Counted from the stretch's first letter, positions 60,801 to 63,626 are shown. The stretch: DNA of 64,000 bases from Hyalella azteca (GCF_000764305.2 NW_025947153.1:1-64000), one strand, 5' to 3'. Numbers and translations are program-made. Notes: a model not told the origin generated them from the letters alone.

Positions 60801-63626
60801 TTTCATGGTGATTTTTGTGTGCAGACAAAGAAACGATATGTGGGCTACATGTACGAGACGAAGGACCAGAAAGAGCCGCAGTTCGAAGCCAAGGGCATTG
60901 AGACCGTGCGCAGGGATGGCTGTCCTCTGGCGGCTAAGGTAAGATTAGGTGGATTTAGTGCATCTTGCGAGACATTTAGGTGGCACTAGTGTATAAGCAT
61001 GGGATGATTAGATGGCATTTTTGTATATTATTAAGACGGTTAGGTAGCATCAGTGTATAGTATGAGAAGCTTAGGTAGCATTAGTGGATAGTATGAGAGG
61101 ATTAAGTGGCACTAGTGTATTTTGTGAGAAGATTAGGCGGCATTATTGTGCCACTGTTCATGTTATCACTATTTGGACAAAGTCTCCCTTATTTCTTTTA
61201 GTGTCGCTAAATAACCTAACACACCCCTGACGTTGCAGCTGCTGGAACAGAGCCTGCGTATTCTGTTCACTGATCTGGACGTATCTCTGGTGCGTAAGTA
61301 TCTCGTACGGCAGTTCACGAAGCTGCTCGCTGGCCGTACGTCCCTTCAGCTCCTGACGTTTGCTAAAGAATATCGCGGGGCGCGGGGATATCGCCCTGGG
61401 GCGTGCGTGCCTTCATTGCAACTCGCCAGGTTAGTGTGGACATTGCATTTCTCATGTTCATTATCTGTATTATTCATATCTATTATTTGCATGATATACT
61501 TTATGTTTATTTGTCATTCGGAGTACATTCGATTTAATTTATTGTACATATTATTCATATCTATTATTTATATCATAAACTTAAGGTTTATTTGTCTCAG
61601 CAATTATTTTCCTAGTCTTCTACTATTATGGTTACACAACTCGCTAGGTTAGTGTGGAGGTACATTCCATCTCTCATTTATTGTACATAATATTCATATC
61701 TATTATTTATATCATATACTAAAGGTTTATTTGTCTCGGCAATTATTTTATTAGTCTTCTATAATTCTATAATTGGAACACAAATCGCTAGATGAATGAT
61801 GAGGCACATTCGATTTCTCATGTTTATTACCATATCTATTATTTTTATCATATTCTTAATGTTTATTTTTCTCAGAAATTATTTTCCTAGTCTCCTATAA
61901 TTATTTTTATACAACTCACTAGATAAATGAGGTTGTAGATTCGATTTTTCATGTTTAGTATTTTTATGAATTACTTTTACAGCTTCCCATAATAATTATT
62001 ATATTTTCTTTCCTTATAAAACTCAGCGCGTCGGATGTTTCTGCTGTTACTCTGGCGTCATATGGCGCTGGGATAAATGCAGATGTTTCATTTATATCTT
62101 CATTTATTAATAAGTTATAGGCTAGAGTATTTATTCGATTTATTTCAAATTTTTCCTATTATTATCGTCGGTGTAGCACAGAATTCGAACAACAGATCAC
62201 ATTGTCAATTTTTAGAACGTGACTGAAAGTTTATAATCGTCATCTTAATGATTAAGAAGTTTTAGGTAACATTGATTTCATAATTCCCGTTTTAAAATTA
62301 TATTCAATGTATACAACACATGCCAAGTTCCAAATCTTCCATTGCAATGAAACAAACTATTGTTGCCATACTATCTCCATTCGGTTAAGTTAACCAATAG
62401 CGTTCCAAGTACACGTAGCCGCCTAACTACATGTAGCGATCCAAGTACACGTAGCCGCCTAACTACATGTAGCGATCCAAGTACACGTAGCCGCCTAACT
62501 ACATGTAACGATCCAAGTTCACGTAGCCGCCTAACTACATGTAACGATCCAAGTTCACGTAGCCGCCTAACTACATGTAACGATCCAAGTTCACGTAGAG
62601 GCTGATATCTCAACTAAGATTGGCAGGTCTTAACTTGAAAAGCCGCCAGTGATTGGTTGATGGAGTCACTAACTCATAAGTATTTGTAATAGTACGTCAT
62701 CAGTTTAACTATTATTAGTTGATAAACACTGTGGTTGATGGAGTCACTAACTCATAAGTATCTTTAATAGTACGTCGTCAGTTTAACTATTATTAAATGA
62801 TATTAAACACTGTGCAGACAACGCCTGCAGAAAGACCCCCGGGGGGAACCTCTGGCCGGGGAGCGCGTTCCTTACGTCATCGTGTACGGCGCACCGGGCC
62901 TGCCGCTCATACGCCTTGTCAGGTAACTTATAATAATTATTTTCCTTTGATTAATATTATTGTTCTCTATTATTATTTATTCTACAATTTATTATAACTG
63001 ATGCTGTTATATAACAATATCAATTCCAAGTTGTTATATAATCCCTTAACCTTTTTCATACTTATAATAATTGCTATTCTTTCATTATCATTATTATTGT
63101 TCTCTATTATCAATTATCCTACAATTTATAACTGATGCTGTTATATAACAATATCAGTTTTATGTTATTGTATCACTTATAGCTGTTTTTCATCTATGTA
63201 GCATTTCTGTTAGGCAATAATAACTGATATTATTATATAAACTATAACTGAAGATATTGCATTATAGCCATGCTGCATAAAAGATGGGATTGATTAATAT
63301 AATACTTACTGCGGGTAATTTTAACGATTCATTATCTCATGAACGTTCGTCGGTGAAACTAGAATGATTTCTATTTTATATTAAAGATATTAGAACGTAG
63401 TTAACTATCGTTTTTAGCTTGTAAGCGTTAACAGAATGGTAAGCTATTCTAACCGAAGTAACGAAGACGAAAATATGAATTAATTTTGATGTGGCAGATG
63501 TCCCCGAGACTTGCTGTCTAAAGAGGGCAAGTGGCTGCGACCAAACTACGTCTACTACATCACTAAAGCCCTCATCCCGCCCCTTGATCGCTGCTTCTCG
63601 CTGCTGGGCGTCAACGTCGCTAAGTG
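729..63626 (+). CDS. REV3L: REV3L gene span (DNA polymerase zeta catalytic subunit), 24 exons, partial at both ends
   Basis: REV3L is the catalytic subunit of polymerase zeta, a family-B enzyme that extends from mismatches and lesion-distorted ends in translesion synthesis. It works in the nucleus with REV7 (MAD2L2) and the Pol delta accessory subunits. The right third encodes the inactive exonuclease fold and the polymerase domain, with motif A (DFQSLYPS), motif B ([13 protein letters not shown]) and motif C (YGDTDS) intact. The left two thirds encode a disordered middle region linked to the catalytic exons only by an unbroken chain of GT-AG sites and matching phases. Exons: 729-852, 1266-1346, 1714-1870, 2723-4195, 4337-18882, 19204-19303, 25774-33390 with 39590-44131, 44362-44555, 44678-45181, 50534-50617, 51604-51754, 52884-53026, 54632-54847, 55848-55960, 56587-56728, 57114-57244, 57504-57690, 58530-58628, 59508-59651, 60200-60448, 60825-60938, 61239-61429, 62818-62922, 63498-63626. 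The N-terminal domain and C-terminal cysteine modules lie outside. The span includes a misassembled block (33391-39589). Confidence 0.93.
1266..1346 (+). CDS. REV3L: REV3L exon B
   Basis: The acceptor is caacag and the donor gtatgt, phase 1 to phase 1. The exon encodes [20 protein letters not shown] and a few further residues, a leucine-rich amphipathic segment. It joins exon A and exon C without a frame change. Confidence 0.72.
1527..1632 (+). repeat. Tandem echo of the exon C acceptor and 5' edge
   Basis: This stretch duplicates 1645-1738, with exon bases offset by 109 bp. It includes the branch and pyrimidine region, the AG and about 20 bp of exon C (aatgtcggaagaagagtcaa at 1605 against aatgtcagaagaagagtcaa at 1714). 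After that it reads into intron, so it is a decoy acceptor with a truncated exon. Confidence 0.8.
1714..1870 (+). CDS. REV3L: REV3L exon C
   Basis: The acceptor is ccctcag and the donor is gtaaac at 1871, phase 1 in and phase 2 out. It encodes [20 protein letters not shown], then [15 protein letters not shown], ending at SSEQ. The TAA that appears to end the frame at 1872 lies in the intron, because the donor splits the last codon and CA joins the A that opens exon D. Both edges of this exon are echoed in its flanking introns. Confidence 0.75.
1839..2400 (+). repeat. 137-bp tandem repeat spanning the exon C donor
   Basis: A unit containing the last ~30 bases of exon C, its donor and about 100 bp of intron is repeated three times. 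Donor-equivalent GTs are at 1871, 2008 and about 2145. A degraded fourth end (tgatcaggattaaaaatttt) lies at about 2366. Units 1 and 2 are almost identical. The third unit is interrupted by a small TIR element. No exon is seen in the remaining intron (2400-2722). Confidence 0.85.
2162..2290. mobile_element. 129-bp MITE-like element with ~20-bp inverted termini
   Basis: The left end ataggagcgtacaatcaaaa is nearly the reverse complement of the right end (ttttgattgtacgacctat). It sits within the third copy of the 137-bp exon C repeat, so it is younger than that repeat. It has no coding capacity and its family is not recognised. Confidence 0.65.
2723..4195 (+). CDS. REV3L: REV3L exon D, disordered region rich in His/Ser/Pro
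   Basis: The acceptor is gtttacag and the donor is gtgaga at 4196, phase 2 to phase 2. It encodes 491 codons beginning (Q)[16 protein letters not shown]. The region is low complexity with an acidic patch ([18 protein letters not shown]) and His/Arg/Gln-rich stretches such as [14 protein letters not shown] and [16 protein letters not shown]. No folded domain is recognised. The 141-bp intron to exon E is the shortest on this side of the gene. The frame runs on into exon E (AG plus C gives Ser). Confidence 0.82.
4337..18882 (+). CDS. REV3L: REV3L giant exon E (14.5 kb, ~4,849 residues)
   Basis: This uninterrupted exon lies between an aattttcag acceptor and a gtaagt donor at 18883, phase 2 in and phase 1 out. 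The frame stays open for 14,546 nt, which strongly implies selection. Near the start is a Lys-rich cluster ([19 protein letters not shown], ~4560), likely a nuclear-localisation or DNA-binding patch. Three (D/E)RPPTP motifs follow at about 4949, 5088 and 5203, then seven variants of LMSPxPxTP at about 6905-7890. A charged predicted helix ([20 protein letters not shown]) lies near 10840, an AT-hook-like KKKRGRPKK at about 15606-15633, and basic beta-like segments ([42 protein letters not shown]) at 15840-16910. A TP-rich patch lies at 16198-16330 and a second basic cluster ([20 protein letters not shown]) at about 18435. Vertebrate REV3L also has one very large exon for its disordered middle, but this one alone exceeds the whole human protein. 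Confidence 0.85.
19204..19303 (+). CDS. REV3L: REV3L exon F
   Basis: The acceptor is gctgcag and the donor is gtcagt at 19304, phase 1 in and phase 2 out. It encodes [20 protein letters not shown] and then [13 protein letters not shown], before a split Arg codon completed by exon G. The 5' flank (19086-19200) has several copies of a cattgttgcataattttt motif. Confidence 0.75.
19534..20847 (+). repeat. Near-identical 657-bp tandem duplication in intron 6
   Basis: Two adjacent copies (19534-20190 and 20191-20847) begin tctagaaaatattttaaaac. I found only two clear differences: ctcgtcctgag against ctcgacctgag, and gaacgtttaac against gaacgtctaac. No ORF of note is present. Such similarity implies a very recent duplication or an assembly duplication of one allele. 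Confidence 0.88.
20848..21907. other. Intron 6 sequence, nothing recognised
   Basis: Unique-looking, moderately AT-rich sequence. Short ORFs (for example 21363-21614) lack family resemblance and splice support. Confidence 0.5.
21908..22330. repeat. Repeat A, copy 1 (second copy at 33429-33862)
   Basis: A 420-bp dispersed repeat starting tgccgaagaccaccactgcc and ending in a T-run after cgcctgaaaaac. The second copy begins at the first base after the adapter at 33428. The copies differ by several percent, including small indels. No coding function is recognised. The T-run end could be the tail of a reverse-strand retroposon. Confidence 0.7.
22347..23161. mobile_element. Non-autonomous PIF/Harbinger-like DNA transposon, copy 1
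   Basis: The termini are inverted: aagccccgtccacacgctca on the left, with its complement ending gagcgtgtggacgggg on the right. The left flank reads TTA, the target typical of PIF/Harbinger. Tandem and inverted subterminal copies of cttatcgtcagtcttgcatg occur inside. A short trace, [14 protein letters not shown] (about 22555-22595), resembles the Trp/Arg-rich N-terminal segment of Harbinger transposases. The family assignment is inferred from the trace and the TTA target. Confidence 0.65.
23231..23644. mobile_element. TIR element F, copy 1 (~414 bp)
   Basis: The left end (ggtacacgagccgactaaat) and the inner cgattagttgagtcgacta are mirrored at the right by tcgaatcaactaatcg and ccgtgtataaacacc. 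This gives imperfect termini of about 45 bp. A second copy is at 34956-35366. No transposase is seen and the superfamily is unresolved. Confidence 0.6.
23708..23905. other. Single-N contig join in intron 6
   Basis: The only ambiguous base is at 23752. To its left, a Harbinger-like element starts (ttaagccccgtccacaca) but stops after about 45 bp. To its right begins repeat B (tggttcagttacaaggaaaa), also present at 37197-37343. In that other copy the two sides are separated by about 1.7 kb holding a complete Harbinger-like element, so the N probably hides a collapsed insertion. The stretch 23906-24315 shows nothing recognisable. Confidence 0.75.
24316..25018 (+). mobile_element. Fold-back mariner element with ~200-bp inverted repeats
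   Basis: The element lies between TA dinucleotides, as expected for Tc1/mariner. The termini (CGAGGGTCATCTGGAAAGTA at left, its near complement at right) extend to inverted repeats of about 200 bp (24316-24515 and 24822-25018). The centre keeps a mariner transposase remnant: [20 protein letters not shown], then [20 protein letters not shown], and out past a stop [19 protein letters not shown]. The left inverted repeat carries the complement of this C-terminal coding end, so the 5' terminus was replaced by an inverted copy of the 3' terminus. The N-terminal DNA-binding domain is missing and the element cannot be autonomous. Confidence 0.88.
25774..33390 (+). CDS. REV3L: REV3L giant exon G, left part, interrupted by an assembly artefact
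   Basis: The acceptor attgcag at 25773 joins exon F to give [20 protein letters not shown], phase 2. The frame stays open for 7.6 kb and ends inside a SPGSDHK repeat at the adapter. The first 5 kb encode Ser-rich disordered protein with a basic patch ([20 protein letters not shown], ~29025). Three tandem-repeat blocks follow: [14 protein letters not shown] and SPGSDHK. Between them is a non-repetitive segment (32220-33000) with an acidic patch ([19 protein letters not shown]). The true exon continues at 39590-44131, so the stop seen near 33411 is not real. No enzymatic domain is recognised. Confidence 0.8.
27411..27540 (+). repeat. Short coding repeat, (G)SAEAL-type units
   Basis: About six units of 7-9 codons ([19 protein letters not shown] and similar) alternate Glu/Gly/Ser/Ala/Leu inside exon G. 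The underlying unit is a degenerate gaggggtctgctgaggctctt. Confidence 0.7.
30745..31600 (+). repeat. Coding minisatellite SSETKDK (24-bp then 21-bp units)
   Basis: About 40 tandem units encode (S)SSETKDK. The first half uses 24-nt units (8 residues) and the second, after 31260, uses 21-nt units (7 residues). Variants include [14 protein letters not shown] and SSETKNN. The array is highly charged and Ser/Thr-rich. Other frames and the opposite strand are also free of stops, which creates long spurious ORFs. Confidence 0.95.
31720..32215 (+). repeat. Coding minisatellite SSHSKDR (21-bp units, SR-like)
   Basis: About 20 tandem heptads encode variants of SSHSKDR, drifting toward SHSKDKS at the 3' end. 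The arginine/serine/histidine composition resembles RS-type low-complexity domains. Confidence 0.93.
33120..33390 (+). repeat. Coding minisatellite SPGSDHK, left part
   Basis: 21-nt units encode SPGSDHK; the preceding area (33000-33190) has diverged relatives. The last 73 matching bases (33309-33381) are identical to 39590-39662, where the array resumes beyond the misassembled block. Confidence 0.93.
33391..33428. other. Nextera mate-pair junction adapter left in the assembly
   Basis: Two 19-bp Tn5 mosaic ends stand head to head: CTGTCTCTTATACACATCT followed immediately by AGATGTGTATAAGAGACAG, a perfect 38-bp palindrome. This is the circularisation junction of Nextera mate-pair libraries. 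It is not genomic sequence, and the two flanks need not be neighbours in the genome. Confidence 0.98.
33429..33862. repeat. Repeat A, copy 2
   Basis: Diverged copy of 21908-22330, again ending at a T-run after cgcctgaaaaac. Its first base is the first base after the adapter. Confidence 0.75.
34047..34884. mobile_element. PIF/Harbinger-like element, copy 2
   Basis: It has the same termini (aaagccccgtccacacgctc ... gagcgtgtggacggggctt) and internal order as the element at 22347-23161. The Trp/Arg-rich transposase trace is more decayed here and interrupted by a T-run. Confidence 0.65.
34956..35366. mobile_element. TIR element F, copy 2
   Basis: Close copy of 23231-23644 in the same position relative to its Harbinger-like neighbour, so the pair was copied or inherited as a unit. 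Confidence 0.6.
35427..36200. mobile_element. PIF/Harbinger-like element, copy 3, with TTA target duplication
   Basis: The left flank reads ctTTA then AGCCCCGTCCACAC; the right end reads GTGTGGACTGGGCT then TTActt. The TTA on both sides is a clean 3-bp target-site duplication. Relative to copies 1 and 2, the internal sequence is in the opposite orientation. The truncated stub at 23708-23751 is the start of the equivalent element. Confidence 0.7.
37344..37427 (+). pseudogene. REV3L: Second copy of REV3L exon K (3' part)
   Basis: 84 bp identical to 51671-51754, including the donor gttctt, encoding [20 protein letters not shown] and onward. The first ~67 bp of the exon are missing because repeat B abuts it. 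It cannot function in this location. Most likely it is part of a misplaced haplotype or paralogue. Confidence 0.85.
38004..38146 (+). pseudogene. REV3L: Second copy of REV3L exon L, complete
   Basis: Complete exon with acceptor gtcgcag and donor gtgagg, parallel to 52884-53026. The two differ at seven sites (AGA/AGG, CCT/CCA, CAG/CAA, CTC/CTT, ATT/ATC, CTC/CTT, GGC/GGA), all synonymous third positions. This shows purifying selection, so the copy comes from a functional allele or gene. I label it pseudogene only because of its present position. Confidence 0.85.
38147..38540 (+). repeat. Tandem echoes of the exon L donor (second copy)
   Basis: Units of about 70-75 bp repeat the exon end and donor: (atgggctacgag)gtgaggattg near 38361, (atgagctacgag)gttaggattg near 38437 and (aagggctacgag)gtaaggattg near 38512, with weaker ones at about 38217 and 38292. 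The same array follows the genuine exon L at 53027-53410. Confidence 0.85.
39272..39316 (+). pseudogene. Decayed 5' fragment of REV3L exon M
   Basis: It reads tgcag, then gtgcatgctgaacagctcct and ggggctat. This matches the acceptor and first ~27 bp of exon M (54632) with an indel, then becomes non-coding. It is the counterpart of the fossil at 53994-54035. The following intron-like sequence to 39589 parallels 54285-54473. Confidence 0.7.
39590..44131 (+). CDS. REV3L: REV3L giant exon G, right part, with a frame break
   Basis: The coding repeat resumes here and runs in one frame (SPGSDHK, then SSGSDGK) to about 40866. An extra TCTA shifts the frame there, and the old frame stops at 40880. The next frame ([20 protein letters not shown]) stays open to the donor gtaatt at 44132. 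This downstream part is complex coding sequence. It holds EYNP...YVPT-type motifs (42540-42960) and two PPSY(E/D)EV motifs at about 43133 and 43407 that resemble the PPSREE element of the REV7-binding sites in vertebrate REV3L. A basic/acidic linker ([20 protein letters not shown]) and a basic [10 protein letters not shown] segment near 43884 follow. The exon exits in phase 1, which fits exon H. Confidence 0.8.
39591..40866 (+). repeat. Coding minisatellites SPGSDHK and SSGSDGK (21-bp units)
   Basis: About 15 SPGSDHK-type units (39591-39940) grade through mixed units into some 40 [14 protein letters not shown]-type units up to 40866. All units are 21 nt. The +1 frame reads SRLALTE repeats without stops over most of the array, so slippage not divisible by three need not create an immediate stop. 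Confidence 0.95.
44362..44555 (+). CDS. REV3L: REV3L exon H
   Basis: The acceptor is ttcacag and the donor gtgagt at 44556, phase 1 in and phase 0 out. It encodes (K)[20 protein letters not shown], then an acidic Ser-rich segment ([20 protein letters not shown]), ending in FMLRIK. Confidence 0.78.
44678..45181 (+). CDS. REV3L: REV3L exon I with (A/S/V)(H/R)PDTPL repeats
   Basis: The acceptor is aatccag and the donor gtgagt at 45182, phase 0 both sides. It begins with a basic segment ([19 protein letters not shown]). About seven heptads of DTPLAHP type follow (44879-45015, 21-nt units), each with a Thr-Pro site. It ends ...CRGSSSLN, joining exon J in phase. Confidence 0.78.
45182..50533. other. 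Intron 9, 5.35 kb, no further exon found
   Basis: AT-rich intron with a TA microsatellite near 48975-49005 and a SINE-like element near 48060-48290. Short ORFs (for example 45813-46046 and 46400-46630) lack coding features. A possible mini-exon at 48020 would leave the wrong phase for exon J. Confidence 0.6.
48060..48290 (+). mobile_element. SINE-like sequence with tRNA-type B boxes
   Basis: Two matches to the RNA polymerase III B box lie close together: gcgagttcgatccc at 48115 and gcgagttcaagtccg at 48207. Both are in a GC-richer island within an AT-rich intron, followed by an A-rich stretch (taataaaagc). The arrangement suggests a tRNA-derived SINE or a fused tRNA-like pair. I could not fold a convincing tRNA and see no target duplication. 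Confidence 0.4.
50534..50617 (+). CDS. REV3L: REV3L exon J, conserved entry to the catalytic region
   Basis: The acceptor is gattgtag and the donor gtcagt at 50618, phase 0 both sides, 28 codons. It encodes [20 protein letters not shown] then QEARALHQ. The GDNT(F/Y)GF...QEA(R/K)ALH pattern is characteristic of REV3 just before the exonuclease-like fold. It is the first strongly conserved REV3L block from the left in this window. Confidence 0.93.
51460..51490 (+). repeat. Tandem echo of the exon K acceptor and 5' edge
   Basis: The acceptor cccag and the first ~31 bases of exon K (caccagcac...tctggaaa) are duplicated 144 bp upstream of the real exon, along with the preceding intron (ataaaatgag..tattaggtatataaaatatt). 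The copy runs to a stop within 17 codons and has no partner donor. Confidence 0.85.
51604..51754 (+). CDS. REV3L: REV3L exon K, start of the inactive exonuclease fold
   Basis: The acceptor is tgcccag and the donor gttctt at 51755, phase 0 in and phase 1 out. It encodes [20 protein letters not shown], then [15 protein letters not shown]. The spacing matches the REV3L block of the type LISVELHARTRRDLEPDPEFDP. Replicative family-B polymerases have an acidic DIE exonuclease motif here. The sequence CLETH lacks the first aspartate, consistent with the absence of proofreading in polymerase zeta. Confidence 0.92.
51755..52883. other. Intron K, AT-rich, shared with the misplaced copy
   Basis: AT-rich intron with two related blocks around aatttcagatc(c/g)a and repeated acaatgcttgaatcaatt-type segments on either strand. 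It parallels 37428-38003 with large indels. No exon or RNA gene is seen. Confidence 0.55.
52884..53026 (+). CDS. REV3L: REV3L exon L, exonuclease-like fold
   Basis: The acceptor is gcgtcgtag and the donor gtgagg at 53027, phase 1 in and phase 0 out. It encodes [20 protein letters not shown], then [20 protein letters not shown] and GYE. The ending (R)xxDPDIL(M/L)GYE is diagnostic of REV3. Its nearly identical twin at 38004-38146 differs only at synonymous sites. Confidence 0.95.
53027..53410 (+). repeat. Five tandem echoes of the exon L donor
   Basis: Five units of about 70-75 bp each carry a relative of the exon end and splice donor: (gagctgcaag)gttaggattg ~53093, (gagctacgag)gtaaggattg ~53167, (ggactacgag)gtaaggattg ~53236, (gaactacgag)gttgggaat ~53308 and (gggctacgag)gtaaggattg ~53382. 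Three match the donor consensus (GAG|GTAAGG) better than the genuine site (GAA|GTGAGG). A second lineage of the array is at 38147-38540. Confidence 0.9.
53994..54275 (+). repeat. Two decayed echoes of the exon M acceptor
   Basis: Around 53994 the sequence gatatccttgcag is followed by a relative of the first 30 bases of exon M (cagctcctagggctatga). Around 54217 a weaker relative reads gctaatatccttctgtgtt, then atagctcctatgga. Both precede the real exon M. The remaining intron (53411-53993 and 54276-54631) holds nothing else recognised. Confidence 0.7.
54632..54847 (+). CDS. REV3L: REV3L exon M, exonuclease-like fold
   Basis: The acceptor is tctttgcag and the donor gtaagt at 54848, phase 0 both sides, 72 codons. 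It starts [20 protein letters not shown] and ends [18 protein letters not shown]. The (M/N)SSWGY(V/L)L(E/Q)R block and the VGRI(V/T)LN(V/L)WR(L/I)M block are conserved in REV3. The exon has echoes on both sides. Confidence 0.95.
54848..55210 (+). repeat. ~115-bp tandem repeats including an echo of the exon M donor
   Basis: About three and a half diverged units contain gaacttcacgcccatttgag-type sequence, gatctccatgttggttt and a T-rich tract. At 55079 the sequence gaag|taagtcgtgaa repeats the genuine gaa|gtaagttgtgaa at 54848; an intermediate unit near 54975 has a decayed version. Confidence 0.8.
55425..55735. repeat. Degenerate short repeats (acttacgatcgtcgt type)
   Basis: Some ten degenerate units of 20-25 bp, such as gtagaacttacgaccatc and gtgcaacttacgataatg, lie in intron M. 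Function is unknown. Confidence 0.55.
55848..55960 (+). CDS. REV3L: REV3L exon N
   Basis: The acceptor is gactgcag and the donor gtgcgt at 55961, phase 0 in and phase 2 out. It encodes [20 protein letters not shown], then [17 protein letters not shown](Q). It corresponds to the REV3 segment that begins (E)VALTxYxxxNVxxHxLH. Confidence 0.92.
56392..56409 (+). repeat. Short echo of the exon O 5' edge
   Basis: gtcgtgttctgaatcact is an exact 18-bp copy of exon O sequence beginning at 56589, 197 bp downstream. About 80 bp later, caggtacag at 56488 matches the exon O donor region, so this may be a whole decayed exon copy. The stretch 55961-56391 is otherwise plain intron with a tccgtctgtctgtccgtccg run near 56170. 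Confidence 0.6.
56587..56728 (+). CDS. REV3L: REV3L exon O
   Basis: The acceptor is tctcgcag and the donor gtacag at 56729, phase 2 in and phase 0 out. It encodes [20 protein letters not shown], then [20 protein letters not shown] and VLARGSQ. The LDL(V/I)xxTSE(L/M)ARLFGIQF block with VL(A/T)RGSQ is a highly conserved REV3 signature. Confidence 0.96.
56745..57100. repeat. GC-rich minisatellite, ~19-bp unit
   Basis: About 18 units of ccctgatcccctcccgtta type fill the 385-bp intron between exons O and P and end just before the exon P acceptor. The C/T-rich strand may serve as an extended polypyrimidine tract. Confidence 0.9.
57114..57244 (+). CDS. REV3L: REV3L exon P
   Basis: The acceptor is cacgccag and the donor gtgtga at 57245, phase 0 in and phase 2 out. 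It encodes [20 protein letters not shown], then [20 protein letters not shown] and PQS(R). It matches the REV3 block (Y/F)RVESMxLR...PSVQQR..M(R/K)AP. Confidence 0.95.
57309..57405 (+). repeat. Echoes of the exon P 3' edge and donor
   Basis: cctcgagcctcagtccag followed by gtggaa at 57327 repeats the last 17-18 bases of exon P and its donor 82 bp downstream. A more decayed unit (atcaagcctcattcctag) follows near 57389. Confidence 0.88.
57504..57690 (+). CDS. REV3L: REV3L exon Q, polymerase motif A
   Basis: The acceptor is gacccag and the donor gtcggc at 57691 (weak but phase-correct), phase 2 in and phase 0 out. It encodes (R)[20 protein letters not shown], then [18 protein letters not shown], ending in [17 protein letters not shown] is family-B motif A, with the catalytic aspartate that binds metal. 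The following YC(Y/F)STCLG is REV3-specific. Confidence 0.97.
57691..58529 (+). repeat. Tandem repeats and a partial duplicate of exon R in intron Q
   Basis: Units of about 60 bp (tgtaatttgaaattagtcgc, ttatttgatgctttgctata) are repeated at the start of the intron. A larger 420-bp tandem duplication then gives a first, truncated exon R at 58110-58168 that is identical to 58530-58588, with its acceptor tttttag. It breaks into repeat sequence and reaches a stop a few codons later. Confidence 0.92.
58530..58628 (+). CDS. REV3L: REV3L exon R
   Basis: The acceptor is tttttag and the donor gtaaca at 58629, phase 0 both sides, 33 codons. It encodes [20 protein letters not shown] then [13 protein letters not shown]. 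It corresponds to the REV3 block SPxGVAFV...RxG(L/V)(I/L)PxMLEEIL. Confidence 0.96.
58629..58980 (+). repeat. Echoes of the exon R donor (43-bp units) and a ~96-bp duplication
   Basis: caccaggataatg|gtgata at 58672 and cggcagtataatg|gtaact at 58715 repeat the exon R end caccaggataatg|gtaaca (58629) at exact 43-bp spacing. Further on, a ~96-bp block (aataattgatcctgatcacc ... atattaacgtctt) is duplicated and keeps a remote echo (caccagaataatagttaac). The rest of the intron to 59507 has a repeated cattctcttgttggtctaat block at about 59367 and 59463. Confidence 0.88.
59508..59651 (+). CDS. REV3L: REV3L exon S, polymerase motif B
   Basis: The acceptor is gactgcag and the donor gtctgt at 59652, phase 0 both sides, 48 codons. 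It encodes [20 protein letters not shown], then [20 protein letters not shown] and SGRMPCVE. It contains family-B motif B ([13 protein letters not shown]), with the lysine that contacts the incoming nucleotide and the tyrosine of the NxxYG core. Confidence 0.97.
59965..60165 (+). repeat. 18-bp minisatellite in intron 19
   Basis: About eleven units of acttaggtcgctacgtgt type lie just upstream of exon T. They read without stops (YVYLGR repeats), but nothing suggests that they are exonic. The same family in reverse orientation is at 62398-62600. Confidence 0.9.
60200..60448 (+). CDS. REV3L: REV3L exon T, polymerase motif C
   Basis: The acceptor is gactgcag and the donor gtcagt at 60449, phase 0 both sides, 83 codons. 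It encodes [20 protein letters not shown], then [20 protein letters not shown] and [24 protein letters not shown] is family-B motif C with both catalytic aspartates. [11 protein letters not shown] is a polymerase zeta signature. All residues expected for activity are present. Confidence 0.98.
60825..60938 (+). CDS. REV3L: REV3L exon U
   Basis: The acceptor is gtgtgcag and the donor gtaaga at 60939, phase 0 both sides, 38 codons. It encodes [20 protein letters not shown] then [18 protein letters not shown]. This is the KKRY(V)G...KGIE(T)VRRD block shared by Pol delta and Pol zeta palm/thumb regions, here in the REV3 version. Confidence 0.97.
60939..61160 (+). repeat. ~45-bp tandem repeats in intron U
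   Basis: About five diverged units of gattaggtggcactagtgta type begin directly at the exon U donor (gtaagattaggtggatttag). The first unit includes the donor. Confidence 0.8.
61239..61429 (+). CDS. REV3L: REV3L exon V, thumb
   Basis: The acceptor is cgttgcag and the donor gttagt at 61430, phase 0 in and phase 2 out. It encodes [20 protein letters not shown], then [20 protein letters not shown] and QLA(R). The (F)AKEYRG...Y(R/K)PGACVP(S/A)L segment is REV3-specific. Confidence 0.97.
61430..62110 (+). repeat. ~215-bp tandem repeats with echoes of the exon V donor
   Basis: caactcgccag|gttagtgtgg (61430, genuine) recurs as caactcgctag|gttagtgtgg at 61648, caaatcgctagatgaatgat near 61782 and caactcactagataaatgag near 61912. 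Each is followed by similar cattctatctctcatg..tattcatatctattat intron sequence. Decay increases with distance from the exon. Confidence 0.88.
62398..62600 (-). repeat. 36-bp (2x18) minisatellite in intron 22
   Basis: Five to six units of gatccaagtacacgtagccg plus cctaactacatgtagc. On the reverse strand each unit splits into two 18-mers (acttggatcgctacatgt, agttaggcggctacgtgt) related to the unit at 59965-60165. The stretch 62111-62397 shows nothing recognised. Confidence 0.88.
62648..62817 (+). repeat. ~82-bp duplication of the intron upstream of exon W
   Basis: The block ggttgatggagtcactaact ... aaacactgtg occurs twice. The second copy runs into the genuine acceptor tgtgcag at 62817. The first ends in tgtgg, with no AG acceptor at that point. 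Confidence 0.85.
62818..62922 (+). CDS. REV3L: REV3L exon W
   Basis: The acceptor is ctgtgcag and the donor gtaact at 62923, phase 2 to phase 2. It encodes (R)[18 protein letters not shown], then [16 protein letters not shown](R). The GERVPYVI(V/I)YG(A/T)PG(L/V)PLI block is conserved in REV3. Confidence 0.97.
62923..63230 (+). repeat. ~150-bp tandem repeat at the start of intron W
   Basis: The intron begins gtaacttataataattattt, and the unit (cttataataattattttcct ... ataactgatgctgttatata) recurs 150 bp on in shortened form. The rest of the intron to 63497 has no recognised feature. Confidence 0.7.
63498..63626 (+). CDS. REV3L: REV3L exon X, C-terminal part of the polymerase domain
   Basis: The acceptor is tgtggcag and the donor gtgcgt at 63627, phase 2 to phase 2. 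It encodes (R)[20 protein letters not shown], then [20 protein letters not shown] and AKW. It matches the REV3 block Y(Y)ITKxxxPPLxRxFSL(L/I)G(V/I)(N/D)V. The cysteine clusters that bind zinc and the Fe-S cofactor must lie past the right edge. Nothing is recognised in 63627-64000. Confidence 0.95.
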
